A DNA stretch of 64,000 nucleotides from Pedobacter sp. N36a (GTDB lineage: Bacteria; Bacteroidota; Bacteroidia; Sphingobacteriales; Sphingobacteriaceae): contig NZ_JACSZW010000007.1 in NCBI RefSeq assembly GCF_014472395.1, positions 186,001 through 250,000 on the forward strand, given 5' to 3'. Below the pieces are notes generated by a model. The model made no database searches. It saw only the letters and a list, made by a program, of their open reading frames with translations, and was not told the DNA's origin. Positions 51,118-61,408 of this stretch are shown here, piece by piece (within the stretch, counting starts at the first letter, position 1; each line of letters begins with the position of its first letter). A program made the position numbers and the translations under genes.

Positions 51118-51906
51118 ATGAAGAAACTAAGTGTAATTAAAATCGGCGGAAATGTAATTGACAACTCGGAGAAACTGCATCAGTTCTTACTGGACTTTAA
51201 AGCGCTTTCCGGTGATAAGATTTTAATTCATGGAGGTGGAAAAATTGCGACTGAACTTGGGGTTTCCCTTGGCGTAGAAGCGAAAATGGTGGAAGGCCGC
51301 CGCATTACCGACATTGAAACGCTGAGAATCGTGACGATGGTATATGCCGGTCTGATTAATAAAAATATGGTGGCACAACTGCAGGCCAAAGGCTGTAATG
51401 CAATTGGCCTGACCGGTGCCGATGGGAACATCATCAAGGCGGTTAAACGCCCTGTAAAAGATATTGACTATGGCTTTGTAGGTGATCTGGATGAACATTC
51501 TGTAGCTTCCGGCACTTTAGATAGCCTGTTAAAAGCTGGACTAGTACCCGTTTTATGTGCAATCACACATGATGGCGAAAGTCAGCTGTTAAATACCAAT
51601 GCGGATACGATTGCTTCTGCGGTGGCCGTAGCCATGTCCGATTTGTACGATACTGTATTGGTGTATTGTTTTGAAAAAAGAGGCGTTATGCGCGACATAG
51701 AGGATGATAATTCCTTAGTTCCTGAGATTAAGATGGAAGAATTTGATGGACTAAAAGCGGAAGGGGTAGTCTCCGGAGGTATGATTCCGAAATTGCACAA
51801 TGCTTTTGATGCGATAAAAAGAGGAGTGACTGCGGTGTATATCGGCAAAGCCGATGAACTTCCCCAACTAAATGAAGTGGGTTTCGGAACCCGGTTAATC
51901 ATTTAA
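51118..51906 (+). CDS. argB: N-acylglutamate kinase
   Basis: 262 residues, amino-acid kinase fold. IKIGGNVID and IHGGGKIATELG bind ATP phosphates; MVEGRRITDIETLRIV and NTNADTIASAVAVAM are conserved. It has no N-terminal extension helix, the feature linked to arginine-inhibited hexameric enzymes, so feedback inhibition by arginine is not expected at this step. It heads the second arginine segment (argB, proC, deacylase), downstream of an internal terminator. Confidence 0.94.
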   Translation: MKKLSVIKIGGNVIDNSEKLHQFLLDFKALSGDKILIHGGGKIATELGVSLGVEAKMVEGRRITDIETLRIVTMVYAGLINKNMVAQLQAKGCNAIGLTGADGNIIKAVKRPVKDIDYGFVGDLDEHSVASGTLDSLLKAGLVPVLCAITHDGESQLLNTNADTIASAVAVAMSDLYDTVLVYCFEKRGVMRDIEDDNSLVPEIKMEEFDGLKAEGVVSGGMIPKLHNAFDAIKRGVTAVYIGKADELPQLNEVGFGTRLII

Positions 51907-51949
51907 TTTTTTGAATACCTAGATCAATTACCAACCAAACCATAAAAAG

Positions 51950-52768
51950 ATGAAACAGTTTAACGGCAATATCGCCATTTTAGGAAGCGGAAATATCGGC
52001 ATTTCTTTGGCCAGAGGACTCGTAAAAGCAAACTATGCAGCAGCCGGTCAGATCAGTTTAACCAGAAGAAACGTCGACAACCTAGCGCCCTTTGCCGAAC
52101 AAGGTTTTGTGGTGAGTAGTGATAATGCAGCTATAGTGGCGGCCTCAGACGTGATTGTACTGGCCGTTTTGCCGCAGCAGTTAAACCAGTTAATGGACCA
52201 AATACGCCCTTCGGTAGATTTGAAAAAGCATCTTTTTATTTCTGTGGCCTCCGGTGTGAGCTGTGCAGACATTCGAAGTAAGTTGGGGGCGGAAGCTCAG
52301 GTTGTTCGCGCCATGCCAAATACGGCGATCGCCATTGGGCAATCTATGACCTGTATCGCTACCGATCAGGCTTCGCCAGAATATATGGAAGAAGTGACCC
52401 GTATGTTTGAAACTGTAGGGGCAGTAGTGAAAATAAATGAAGACTTAATGACAGCCGCTACAGCGCTTTGTGCCTGTGGAATTGCTTTCTTTTTAAGAGG
52501 GATCAGGGCCGCTTCGCAAGGAGGGGTGGAAATTGGGTTCCATGCGGATGAGGCGTTGAAAATGGCGGTTCAGACCGCAAAAGGAGCCGCAGATCTGCTG
52601 TTACAGATGCAGTCGCACCCAGAACAGGAAATAGATAAAGTAACTTCGCCGAAAGGCTGTACCATTGCCGGGTTAAATGAGATGGAGCACAATGGCTTTA
52701 GCTCCTCTTTGATTAAAGGCATCAAGCTGTCGGCACAAAAAGCCGGTGCTTTATATACCAAAGAATAA
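51950..52768 (+). CDS. proC: Pyrroline-5-carboxylate reductase
   Basis: 272 residues. Rossmann motif AILGSGNIGISLARGL, NADP segment SLTRRN, and the C-terminal dimerisation domain with MPNTAIAIGQSMT, SPKGCTIAGLNEME. It reduces pyrroline-5-carboxylate to proline. Its place inside the arginine cluster links proline and arginine metabolism through glutamate semialdehyde. Five bases before the M20 deacylase gene. Confidence 0.93.
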   Translation: MKQFNGNIAILGSGNIGISLARGLVKANYAAAGQISLTRRNVDNLAPFAEQGFVVSSDNAAIVAASDVIVLAVLPQQLNQLMDQIRPSVDLKKHLFISVASGVSCADIRSKLGAEAQVVRAMPNTAIAIGQSMTCIATDQASPEYMEEVTRMFETVGAVVKINEDLMTAATALCACGIAFFLRGIRAASQGGVEIGFHADEALKMAVQTAKGAADLLLQMQSHPEQEIDKVTSPKGCTIAGLNEMEHNGFSSSLIKGIKLSAQKAGALYTKE

Positions 52769-52773
52769 AAATT

Positions 52774-53841
52774 ATGATAGAACAACTGCAAAAGGATAGT
52801 TTAGAACTGTTGAAACAATTGATTAGCATCTCTTCATTTTCTAAAGAAGAAGATCAGACTGCTGATGTAATTGAACGGTTTTTGCAGATGCGTGAGGTGA
52901 AAACTCATCGCAAATTGAATAATGTGTGGGCTTATAACAAGCATTTCGATTCGAATAAACCAACCCTGCTGTTAAATTCACACCATGATACGGTAAAGCC
53001 AAATTCGGGCTATACACGCGATCCTTTCGCGCCAACCGTTGAAGATGGTAAATTATATGGATTGGGCAGTAATGATGCAGGAGGATGCCTGGTTTCGCTT
53101 ATAGCGACCTTCCTTTACTTCTATGAGCAGGAAGGTTTGAGTTATAACATATGTCTGGCCGCTACGGCTGAAGAAGAAATTTCTGGAAATAACGGCCTGG
53201 AATGTGTACTTCCAGACCTAGGTGAGCTGGAATTTGCCATCGTTGGTGAGCCTACTCTGATGAATTTAGCTGTTGCTGAACGCGGTTTGCTGGTTTTAGA
53301 TTGCGTAAGTACCGGAAAAGCGGGGCATGCTGCCCGTGAAGAAGGCGAAAATGCAATTTATAAAGCACTGAAGGATATTGAATGGTTCCGCAGCTACCGT
53401 TTTTCTAAGGTCTCAGAAATGTTTGGACCATTGAAAATGTCCGTCACGATGATCAATGCCGGATCTCAGCACAATGTGGTGCCTGCTACCTGTACTTTTA
53501 CAGTCGATGTAAGGGTAACAGATGCTTATGCAAATGAGGAAGTTTTGAAAATTATCAGGACAAACGTGGATTGTACGGTAACGCCGAGATCTGTTCGTTT
53601 GAAACCTTCCTCAATTGATAAAGAACATCCGATTGTCCTTGCTGGAACGGCGTTGGGAAGAACAACCTATGGTTCTCCGACTACCTCAGATCAGGCGCTG
53701 CTGAGCATTCCTTCTCTGAAAGTGGGGCCAGGTGACTCTGCGCGCTCTCACATGGCAGATGAATATGTTTTTGTGAATGAAGTAGAAGAAGGGATTAAGT
53801 TATATATCGAAATGTTGAAACCCGTGATTAACGGAAAATAA
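52774..53841 (+). CDS. M20 deacylase (ArgE-like), probable N-acylcitrulline deacylase
   Basis: 355 residues. Zinc peptidase M20 with metal His/Asp in NSHHDTVKP, GLGSNDAGG, catalytic Glu-Glu in ATAEEEISG and EFAIVGEPT; dimerisation domain in the middle. With an ArgF' of the acylated type, the pathway needs an enzyme freeing citrulline from N-acylcitrulline, and this is the natural candidate. The acyl group is predicted as succinyl from ArgF' Val90. Confidence 0.88.
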   Translation: MIEQLQKDSLELLKQLISISSFSKEEDQTADVIERFLQMREVKTHRKLNNVWAYNKHFDSNKPTLLLNSHHDTVKPNSGYTRDPFAPTVEDGKLYGLGSNDAGGCLVSLIATFLYFYEQEGLSYNICLAATAEEEISGNNGLECVLPDLGELEFAIVGEPTLMNLAVAERGLLVLDCVSTGKAGHAAREEGENAIYKALKDIEWFRSYRFSKVSEMFGPLKMSVTMINAGSQHNVVPATCTFTVDVRVTDAYANEEVLKIIRTNVDCTVTPRSVRLKPSSIDKEHPIVLAGTALGRTTYGSPTTSDQALLSIPSLKVGPGDSARSHMADEYVFVNEVEEGIKLYIEMLKPVINGK

Positions 53842-53858
53842 GAAGGAAATTGAAAAGA

Positions 53859-53892
53859 ACAGGCCGCAAGATTTTTCGATTTTGCGGCCTGT
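53859..53892. terminator. Terminator between the M20 deacylase and the S9 peptidase
   Basis: ACAGGCCGCAA pairs with TTGCGGCCTGT, extended by three weaker pairs around a 6-base loop. Flanks are U-rich mainly on the minus strand; lies between convergent genes. Confidence 0.82.
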
Positions 53893-53911
53893 CTTCGTTT
53901 AGATGATTTTC

Positions 53912-56815
53912 TTATTGTTCTGCTACGTTTTCAAATGCTCTGGCTTCCAGATGTTTTTCCATATCAGAGCGTTTTATTCCTTTTGCCCACCAATCTGGTG
54001 CAGGTTTGTCTTTTAACATATAATCGAAATATTCCATCATGCGAACCGCGTAATCTTTTCTATTTGGAATTTTGGCAATTCCATGGTTTTCTCCACGATA
54101 AGTGATCATCACGACCGGTTTATTTAACCTTCTCAGGCCATTATAGTACTCAATACCCTGGGTATAGTCCACCGCACCATCTTTGTCATTGTGTAATAAC
54201 AGTAATGGTGTTTGTACTTTTTTGATGTGATATATCGGAGAGTTGCGTGTAAAAGCATCCCAATTGTCCCAATAACCAGGTGTTAATCTGCCTTGACTTG
54301 CCTCAAAAATCGCCTGGTTAGTGCCGCCACTGTTCCAGTAAATCAGGCTGTACATACTGATCATATTGGTCAAGGGTGCACCCGCCGCGGCTGCTTTAAA
54401 GATGTTGGTTTGAGTAATCAGGAAGGAAGTTTGATAGCCTCCCCAGGAGTGTCCGTGAATCGCTACGCGTTTCTCATCCACAATTCCGGTCGCGATCGCT
54501 GCCTTTACAGCTGGAACCACACAAGCCACTGCCGACATTCCCGGGTCGTTTAATTGGTACTTGATATCAGGCATTAAAACCGCATACCCGTTGCTGTTGT
54601 ACATTGCCCTGTTGAAACCTCCGCCAGGAAAAGCAGGCATAGAATATACATTCATTTCATTGGTTAAACGCTCATAGATATAAGTAATGGTAGGATAACT
54701 TTTTCCTTCCTGATAGTTGGCAGGTAGGTATAAAACAGCTTGCAGTGAATCCCCGTTTGCGCTGACATAATTAATCAGTTTAACCCCAGAAGACCAGGCA
54801 TATTTCCCCTGATCAGGTGTGTTTTTGCTGATCTGTTTAGCACTGGCAAGCGTAGCTGCGGTAGTCGCATACATTTCCGGCGATTTTTCATTGTCATATT
54901 TCATGTAAATGAAAACATTCGCATCCGTTGCTTTTTTTAATCCGCCATAAACATGAGCATCTGCAAAAAGCGGTTTGATAGTCGTTTTGCCCGCCTCTAA
55001 TAAGCCAATACCTGAGTTTTTATTCTGCCGATTGAACACAAGGAAGTATTGGTCTTTAGTCAAATCCGTTCCTTTTTCTTTCGGGTAAAGGGAGAACCGC
55101 TCTACGACTTCCTGTTTTTTGCTTTTCCAATTGTCAGAAAGAGGAACTGCTGTTTTTCCATCTACAGAAATCCGCCATAAATCATAATTGTCCTTGATCA
55201 GCGCAAATTTGGAGTCTGCAGACCAGCCGAAATTGGAGGTTTCAGGCTTAAGCACGTTGTGGTCGTCTAATTCATCTACAAAAGAGGATTTGATGTTTTT
55301 GGTCAGGTTATATTGTTCCAAAGTTTCCAGGTTGATACTGTAAAAGGCGCCATCTCTACTGAAAGTAGCCCATTTACCATTTGGAGACAGGTTAAAAAGG
55401 TCACGTCCTGCGGTATAAAACTTCTCAAAAGCACGTTTTTTATTCCCCGTTTTTAGGTCGATTACATAGATGTCGGTATATCCCTGTCCATCCAAATTCT
55501 TCATTAACTCATAGTTCGAGTCGTCGTAGCCAATTGCATACAGGGTTTTCGGAGCCAGCACAACGTTTCTTAGGTTGCTGTCTGCCAGCTGACTGAATTT
55601 TTGATCGGCAAGGCGATAAGCACTCAGGTAGCTGTAGTTTTTATCCCGGGTTTCCTGCGTTTGCTGTGCAGACTGCAGGCGCTTGTCCTGCCAGTTCCAA
55701 ATGATCATATCCGGTTTTTCAATGTCGGCTTTGGCAAGTGCTTTTAGGCCTGGTTTAGTTTTACCCGTACTATCGGTTTTGGTTTTAACACTATCAGTTT
55801 TACTGTTGACAGTGGCGGTTGCCGCTTTGCTGCCGAATTTTTTATCGGTGCTGTCGGCTTTCTTTTCCTGAGCGCTGATGCCAAAAAACAAAGTCGACTG
55901 GTCTTCTGACCAATATGGCCTGCCATTACCGCTGATCCCCATATTGGCCGGAAAATTCTTAGCCGATGTGCCGTTGAAGGAAATCTTATGACTTACTGCT
56001 CCGGCAATTTTATTGAATCCAATGACGGTATATACGTCTTCTTTATACTTTTCATTCTTGTTGGATTTGAGTAAGGCAAAAGCATCTCCAACCTCGTTCC
56101 AGTTGATATTTTTATAATTCGCCTTATCATTTTCCAATGCGGTAATCAACCCGGTTTTCATGTCTCTGATGAAAACCCCATTTCCATTTTGTCCATTCGC
56201 GTCAATGATATAAGTCAGCAAGTTTCCCGCCTTATTAAAGGCATATTCGGATACATTACCCAGATTGAAACTCTTTTTTGTACTCAATTGATACAGCAGT
56301 AAATCGGTTCCTTTTGCCGCGTCTTTATCTTTTGATGCATTTTCTGCAGGTACAAAATGAATGGCCAGCCAATCCGGATTATCGGAAGAAAAACTGAAAG
56401 CCTTGACTTTTTCAAATGTTGTCTTTTGATTCCCTGGCAGAGAAACTAATAAAAGCTGGTCGTAAAGCGGTTTCATGGTTTTCTTGACCGCCTTCACCTC
56501 TGCATCTTTTGCCGAAACTTTAAAGGCAGCATACTTAGCGTCTTTTGAAAAGTAAACAGGAGCAGCAGTTGCCCCAATCGGATAAACGAAATTGATCGTA
56601 TCTGAAACTTTTCTGATCACCGTTTGAAGGTCTCCTTCAGTAGGTCCTTTTGCCCAGGATAACCATTGCCCATCAGGAGAGAGGCTATAGGTGTTATTTC
56701 TGATGTAATTCCAATCGGAAACATCTTTCCAGCTCAATGCCGGTTTTTGCTGTGCCAGTACCCCTGAACTAAAGGGCAGGAGGAACAGTAAGAGCGAGTA
56801 CTTGATTCTGTTCAT
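53912..56815 (-). CDS. S9 family (prolyl oligopeptidase type) peptidase, secreted
   Basis: 967 residues. Signal peptide 1-21 (ends SGVLAQQ). A long beta-propeller region about 25-690, including a low-complexity Lys/Thr/Ser linker near 320-355, is followed by an alpha/beta-hydrolase domain. Catalytic Ser in GHSWGGYQTSF, Asp in HNDKDGAVDY and His in RGENHGIAK. Likely a periplasmic dipeptidyl or acylaminoacyl peptidase. It is encoded on the opposite strand between the M20 deacylase gene and argH, interrupting the arginine cluster. Confidence 0.92.
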   Translation of the reverse strand: MNRIKYSLLLFLLPFSSGVLAQQKPALSWKDVSDWNYIRNNTYSLSPDGQWLSWAKGPTEGDLQTVIRKVSDTINFVYPIGATAAPVYFSKDAKYAAFKVSAKDAEVKAVKKTMKPLYDQLLLVSLPGNQKTTFEKVKAFSFSSDNPDWLAIHFVPAENASKDKDAAKGTDLLLYQLSTKKSFNLGNVSEYAFNKAGNLLTYIIDANGQNGNGVFIRDMKTGLITALENDKANYKNINWNEVGDAFALLKSNKNEKYKEDVYTVIGFNKIAGAVSHKISFNGTSAKNFPANMGISGNGRPYWSEDQSTLFFGISAQEKKADSTDKKFGSKAATATVNSKTDSVKTKTDSTGKTKPGLKALAKADIEKPDMIIWNWQDKRLQSAQQTQETRDKNYSYLSAYRLADQKFSQLADSNLRNVVLAPKTLYAIGYDDSNYELMKNLDGQGYTDIYVIDLKTGNKKRAFEKFYTAGRDLFNLSPNGKWATFSRDGAFYSINLETLEQYNLTKNIKSSFVDELDDHNVLKPETSNFGWSADSKFALIKDNYDLWRISVDGKTAVPLSDNWKSKKQEVVERFSLYPKEKGTDLTKDQYFLVFNRQNKNSGIGLLEAGKTTIKPLFADAHVYGGLKKATDANVFIYMKYDNEKSPEMYATTAATLASAKQISKNTPDQGKYAWSSGVKLINYVSANGDSLQAVLYLPANYQEGKSYPTITYIYERLTNEMNVYSMPAFPGGGFNRAMYNSNGYAVLMPDIKYQLNDPGMSAVACVVPAVKAAIATGIVDEKRVAIHGHSWGGYQTSFLITQTNIFKAAAAGAPLTNMISMYSLIYWNSGGTNQAIFEASQGRLTPGYWDNWDAFTRNSPIYHIKKVQTPLLLLHNDKDGAVDYTQGIEYYNGLRRLNKPVVMITYRGENHGIAKIPNRKDYAVRMMEYFDYMLKDKPAPDWWAKGIKRSDMEKHLEARAFENVAEQ

Positions 56816-56911
56816 TATGTTTGAAGGTTTCCTCTAAATTATTGTTTTAGTTTAACAATATTCTAATGTGACAAGAAAATTGTTCAGCCCTCCTTTGTAG
56901 CGTAATTATTG

Positions 56912-56919
56912 TATTTTTG
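56912..56919 (+). promoter_or_regulatory. -7 element for argH
   Basis: TATTTTTG, full TAnnTTTG match, 45 bases before the argH ATG. Shows that argH and the aminotransferase have their own promoter. Confidence 0.55.
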
Positions 56920-56964
56920 CAAAATACCTTTAGCCCTTAAAGAACCTAAACAATAGATTGATAA

Positions 56965-58296
56965 ATGAAGATTTGGCAGAAAAACGTAGACGTAAATAAA
57001 GATATTGAAACTTTTACTGTAGGTAAAGACAGAGAATTGGATTTACAAATGGCAGCTTTTGATGTGCTGGGCTCTTTGGCTCATGTGGAAATGCTGGAAA
57101 GTATTGGCCTGTTAACCGCAGCAGAGCTGGTAGAAATACAAACAGAATTGAAACATATTTACGCGGATATCGCCGCAGGCAAATTTACCATCGATGATAC
57201 GGTAGAAGATGTACACTCACAGGTAGAATGGCTATTGACTCAGCGTATCGGAGAAGCGGGCAAGAAAATTCATAGCGGACGCTCCCGTAACGACCAGGTT
57301 CTGGTAGATTTAAAACTTTATTTTAGAAGCTGTATCGAAGAAATGGTGGGCAATACCACTATACTTTTTGAGCAGCTGATTGAACTGAGTAACACGCATA
57401 AAGACAAATTGCTTCCTGGTTATACGCATTTACAGATCGCCATGCCTTCCTCTTTTGGCTTATGGTTTGGCGCTTATGCCGAAAGTCTGGTAGATGATAT
57501 GGAAATGATGCTGGCCGCTTATAAAATCTGTAACAAAAACCCATTGGGCTCTGCAGCAGGTTATGGCTCTTCTTTTCCTTTGAACAGAACGATGACAACG
57601 GAATTGCTGGGCTTCGAAAGACTCAACTACAATGTGGTATATGCACAGATGGGCCGAGGAAAAACGGAACGCGTGCTGGCGCAGGCAATGTCGTCGGTAG
57701 CTGCTTCACTGGCTAAAATGGCCATGGATGTATGCTTGTTTATCAACCAGAACTTTGGGTTTATCTCTTTCCCTGATGAATTAACTACGGGTTCAAGCAT
57801 CATGCCTCATAAAAAGAACCCGGATGTTTTTGAATTGATCCGTTCCAGATGTAATAAAATTCAGGCCCTGCCGAATGAAATTGCATTGATGACCACCAAC
57901 TTGCCTTCAGGGTACCACCGCGACCTGCAATTGCTGAAAGAAAATCTTTTCCCTGCCATTACTTCTCTGAATGAATGTCTGGAAATGACCACTTATATGC
58001 TGGAGCACATCCGCATTAAGGACAATATCTTAACAGATAAAAAATATGCTTACCTGTTCAGCGTTGAAGTAGTAAACGAGCTGGCTTTAAAAGGGGTTCC
58101 TTTCAGAGAGGCGTATAAAATTGTTGGAGAATCCATTGAAAATGGTACATTCTCGCCTTCTACGGAGTTAAATCATACCCATGAAGGCAGTATCGGCAAT
58201 CTTTGCAATCCGGAGATTAAAGGAATGATGAACGAAGTGCTCTCGCAGTTCAAATTTGAGAAAACGACTGCCGCAATTGAAAAATTGCTGGCTTAA
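56965..58296 (+). CDS. argH: Argininosuccinate lyase
   Basis: 443 residues, fumarase/aspartase superfamily. Signature GSSIMPHKKNPD with catalytic Ser; HSGRSRNDQV and YTHLQIAMPSSFG are conserved. It cleaves argininosuccinate to arginine and fumarate, the last step. It is separated from the other arg genes by the S9 peptidase gene, with its own promoter, and followed after 24 bases by an aminotransferase. Confidence 0.95.
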   Translation: MKIWQKNVDVNKDIETFTVGKDRELDLQMAAFDVLGSLAHVEMLESIGLLTAAELVEIQTELKHIYADIAAGKFTIDDTVEDVHSQVEWLLTQRIGEAGKKIHSGRSRNDQVLVDLKLYFRSCIEEMVGNTTILFEQLIELSNTHKDKLLPGYTHLQIAMPSSFGLWFGAYAESLVDDMEMMLAAYKICNKNPLGSAAGYGSSFPLNRTMTTELLGFERLNYNVVYAQMGRGKTERVLAQAMSSVAASLAKMAMDVCLFINQNFGFISFPDELTTGSSIMPHKKNPDVFELIRSRCNKIQALPNEIALMTTNLPSGYHRDLQLLKENLFPAITSLNECLEMTTYMLEHIRIKDNILTDKKYAYLFSVEVVNELALKGVPFREAYKIVGESIENGTFSPSTELNHTHEGSIGNLCNPEIKGMMNEVLSQFKFEKTTAAIEKLLA

Positions 58297-58320
58297 TTAT
58301 TCATATATAAATAAAATATA

Positions 58321-59574
58321 ATGAGAGTATCAGTATTAGCCAACACGCTTATCGGTTCAGAGATTATTAAAATTGGAAACGAAGTGAATGAAATGAAGCG
58401 AAAGGGTGCAGAAATTGCAAATCTGACCATCGGTGATTTCGATCCTTCTATTTTTCCGATACCCGCTGAACTGAAAGAGGAAATTATTGATGCTTATCAC
58501 CATAATCAAACCAATTACCCACCTGCAGAAGGTATTTTGCCATTGCGCGAAACAGTAGTCGATGTTTTAAAAGACAGGTATGCCCTCAGTTACAGCAGTT
58601 CGGACATTCTGATAGCTGGTGGATCCCGCCCTTTAATTTATGCAACTTACCTGGCCCTGATCGATCCGGGAGATAAGGTGATTTATCCGGCGCCATCCTG
58701 GAATAACAACCATTATTGTCACCTTTCTTCTGCTAAAGGAATTGCAGTGGAAACGACCGTAGAAAACAACTTTATGCCAACCGCTGCGCAGTTAAAACTC
58801 CATTTTAAAGGGGCTACTTTACTGTCTTTATGTTCTCCATTGAACCCTACGGGAACCATGTTTACCAAGGAGCAGCTAGAAGAAATTTGTGATGCAGTGA
58901 TCGCGGAAAACGACAGCAGGGGACCAGAGGATAAGCCATTATACATTATGTATGATCAGATTTATTCCTTGCTGACTTTCGGTAAAGAACACATCAACCC
59001 GGTGAGCTTACGCCCGGAATTAAAAGATTACGTCATTTATATTGATGGAATCTCTAAATGTTTGTCGGCTACCGGAGTTCGTGTAGGATGGGCTTTCGGA
59101 CCAGAAAATGTGATTGGAAAAATGAAATCAATACTCGGACATATCGGAGCATGGGCACCTAAAGCAGAACAAGTGGCCGTTGCCAAGTATTTTAAAAATT
59201 CGACTTTGGTTGATCAGTACCTAACATCCTTTAAAAAACAAGTTCAAAATAGCCTTGATGCACTTTATAACGGATTTCAGGAATTAAAATCGGCAGGTTT
59301 TGCGGTAGATGCAGTGATTCCTATGGGTGCAATTTACCTGACGTTAAAGATTGATTATATCGGCAAAACTACTCCTGAAGGGAATGTGTTACAAAACAGC
59401 GCAGATGTGAATTTCTACCTGATTAAACAAGCTCAGGTGGCATTGGTACCCTTCTCTGCTTTCGGCACAGACGAAACGGTGAACTGGTTCCGCGCCTCGG
59501 TTGGTGGCTGTTCATTGAAAGATATTGAAAACATGATTCCTAGAATTAAAGCAGCTTTGAGTCAGCTGAAATAA
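58321..59574 (+). CDS. PLP-dependent class I/II aminotransferase
   Basis: 417 residues. PLP segments IAGGSRPLIYATYLAL, SPLNPTGTMF, YIMYDQIYS and the Schiff-base lysine in DGISKCLSATGVRVGWAFG. Resembles aspartate/aromatic aminotransferases of fold type I. With argH immediately upstream it may supply aspartate for ArgG, but substrate assignment is uncertain. Confidence 0.88.
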   Translation: MRVSVLANTLIGSEIIKIGNEVNEMKRKGAEIANLTIGDFDPSIFPIPAELKEEIIDAYHHNQTNYPPAEGILPLRETVVDVLKDRYALSYSSSDILIAGGSRPLIYATYLALIDPGDKVIYPAPSWNNNHYCHLSSAKGIAVETTVENNFMPTAAQLKLHFKGATLLSLCSPLNPTGTMFTKEQLEEICDAVIAENDSRGPEDKPLYIMYDQIYSLLTFGKEHINPVSLRPELKDYVIYIDGISKCLSATGVRVGWAFGPENVIGKMKSILGHIGAWAPKAEQVAVAKYFKNSTLVDQYLTSFKKQVQNSLDALYNGFQELKSAGFAVDAVIPMGAIYLTLKIDYIGKTTPEGNVLQNSADVNFYLIKQAQVALVPFSAFGTDETVNWFRASVGGCSLKDIENMIPRIKAALSQLK

Positions 59575-59584
59575 GAAGTCCATG

Positions 59585-59604
59585 CCAGGCTTTCCTAAGC
59601 CTGG
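59585..59604 (+). other. First hairpin after the aminotransferase gene
   Basis: CCAGGCTT and AAGCCTGG around TCCT. It is followed by a second, stronger hairpin; no T-tract of its own. Confidence 0.55.
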
Positions 59605-59620
59605 TGGTATAATAAAAGAG

Positions 59621-59655
59621 AAGCCCCATAAAGTTCATTACTTTATGGGGCTTTT
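59621..59655. terminator. Terminator between the aminotransferase and prfC
   Basis: 14-bp perfect stem from AAGCCCCATAAAGT, loop TCATT, then T-run. Bidirectional between convergent genes. Confidence 0.9.
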
Positions 59656-59674
59656 TCATGAGCACTTCAATCGT

Positions 59675-61255
59675 TTATTTAAATTCCGAAGTTTTGTGAA
59701 ATTCAATATCCGGATAATCGCGCATGGTCATATTGATCATGAAATCATTATCTGCAAGGAATACCGGATTACCATCCTTATCCTCACCAATATGCTGCTG
59801 TTTTCTTTTCAGGAATTCGTCTAATTTTTGCTTGTCTTTGGAAGTCACCCAGTTCGAACGGCCGTAACTTAAAGTACGGAAATAGGCCTTTGCACCATAT
59901 TCATGCTCCAAGCGGAAGGCGATTACCTCAAATTGAAGTTCACCAACTGCACCAATAATCTTACGGTTACCCGGTTGTGCAGTAAATAATTGCGCTACAC
60001 CTTCTTCTGTAAGCTGTTGTATACCTTTCTCCAGCTGTTTTGTACGCAATGGATCTTTATTCTCCACCTCTTTAAAGATCTCAGGAGAGAAGCTAGGAAT
60101 TCCTTTAAACTTCAATTGTTCTCCCTCAGTCAGGGTATCTCCAATTTTAAAGTTTCCGCTGTCGTATAATCCAACAACATCTCCAGGCCATGCTTCTTCT
60201 ACAATACTTTTCTCATTGGCCATGAAATCCATTGGATTGGAGAATTTCAGCTTTTTCCCCTGACGGGTATGGTAATAGAATTTATTACGCTCAAATTTAC
60301 CGGAGCAAACCCTTAAAAAGGCAATACGGTCACGGTGTTTTGGGTCTAAATTGGCATGTATTTTAAAGACAAAGCCGCTAAAATTCTTTTCATCTACTTT
60401 CACTTCACGCTCTTCAGCCTCTCTACTTCGAGGGCTAGGGGCGATCTGAACGAAAGTATCCAGCAATTCTTTAATGCCGAAGTTATTGATCGCACTACCA
60501 AAAAACACAGGGGCAAGTAAACCTTCTGTGTACATGCTTTTGTCAATCTGACCATAAACACCTTCTACCAATTCCAGTTCGCTTTTCAGACCATCCAGTT
60601 CTTTTGGTTTCAGGAAATTATTCAGGTTAGGATCATTCAGGTCATTTACCTGAATTACCGATTCGCTGATTTTAGTTTTATCGGGCTCAAAAAGGTTCAG
60701 ATGTTTGTTATAGATACTGTAAACGCCTTTGAACGTATGACCCTGACCAATTGGCCAGGACAGAGGACAAAGACTGATGTTCAATTTATTTTCAATTTCG
60801 TCTAATAGATCGAAAGCATCCTTACCTTCACGGTCCATCTTATTGATAAAGATGATTACTGGAGTATTACGCATCCGGCAAACTGCCATCAGCTTTTCGG
60901 TCTGCTCTTCCACACCCTTTACACAGTCCACCACCAAAATAACGCTGTCTACAGCAGATAAAGTACGGTAAGTATCTTCCGCGAAGTCTTTGTGACCTGG
61001 CGTATCTAATATATTAATGCGTTTTCCACTATATTCAAAGCCCATTACTGAGGTAGCCACGGAAATTCCACGCTGTTTCTCAATTTCCATAAAATCGGAA
61101 GTATTGCTTTGGTTTGCCTTGTTACGTTTAACCGCTCCGGCTGTATTTATTGCACCTCCAAAGAGTAAAAACTTCTCCGTAAGGGTAGTTTTACCGGCAT
61201 CGGGGTGACTGATAATAGCGAATGTTTTTCGTTTTTCTATTTCTGGGTGAATCAT
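59675..61255 (-). CDS. prfC: Peptide chain release factor 3
   Basis: 526 residues, translational GTPase. G1 [15 protein letters not shown]2 region ending [12 protein letters not shown]3 [13 protein letters not shown] and G4 [11 protein letters not shown]. The RF3-specific [16 protein letters not shown] region separates it from EF-G. It recycles RF1/RF2 from the ribosome. A full -7 element lies 33 bases upstream. Confidence 0.96.
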   Translation of the reverse strand: MIHPEIEKRKTFAIISHPDAGKTTLTEKFLLFGGAINTAGAVKRNKANQSNTSDFMEIEKQRGISVATSVMGFEYSGKRINILDTPGHKDFAEDTYRTLSAVDSVILVVDCVKGVEEQTEKLMAVCRMRNTPVIIFINKMDREGKDAFDLLDEIENKLNISLCPLSWPIGQGHTFKGVYSIYNKHLNLFEPDKTKISESVIQVNDLNDPNLNNFLKPKELDGLKSELELVEGVYGQIDKSMYTEGLLAPVFFGSAINNFGIKELLDTFVQIAPSPRSREAEEREVKVDEKNFSGFVFKIHANLDPKHRDRIAFLRVCSGKFERNKFYYHTRQGKKLKFSNPMDFMANEKSIVEEAWPGDVVGLYDSGNFKIGDTLTEGEQLKFKGIPSFSPEIFKEVENKDPLRTKQLEKGIQQLTEEGVAQLFTAQPGNRKIIGAVGELQFEVIAFRLEHEYGAKAYFRTLSYGRSNWVTSKDKQKLDEFLKRKQQHIGEDKDGNPVFLADNDFMINMTMRDYPDIEFHKTSEFK

Positions 61256-61288
61256 AAAGAATTAAGCCTGTTGTGCTTGATGAGGCTG

Positions 61289-61296
61289 CAAAGATA
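61289..61296 (-). promoter_or_regulatory. -7 element for prfC
   Basis: Minus strand reads TATCTTTG, full TAnnTTTG match, 33 bases before the prfC ATG. Confidence 0.55.
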
Positions 61297-61356
61297 AATA
61301 TAATATATAAAAGAAATCGTATCGCTTCCTATAGTGCTGCGGATCAGCAAGAGCGG

Positions 61357-61390
61357 ACAAAAGAAAACCGGTCTGCAAGGACCGGTTTTC
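61357..61390 (-). terminator. Terminator of the DUF6600 gene
   Basis: GAAAACCGGTC pairs with GACCGGTTTTC, loop TGCAAG; U-rich on the minus strand. Directly downstream of the DUF6600 stop codon. Confidence 0.85.
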
Positions 61391-61408
61391 ACTAATTTTC
61401 AGAAGAGA

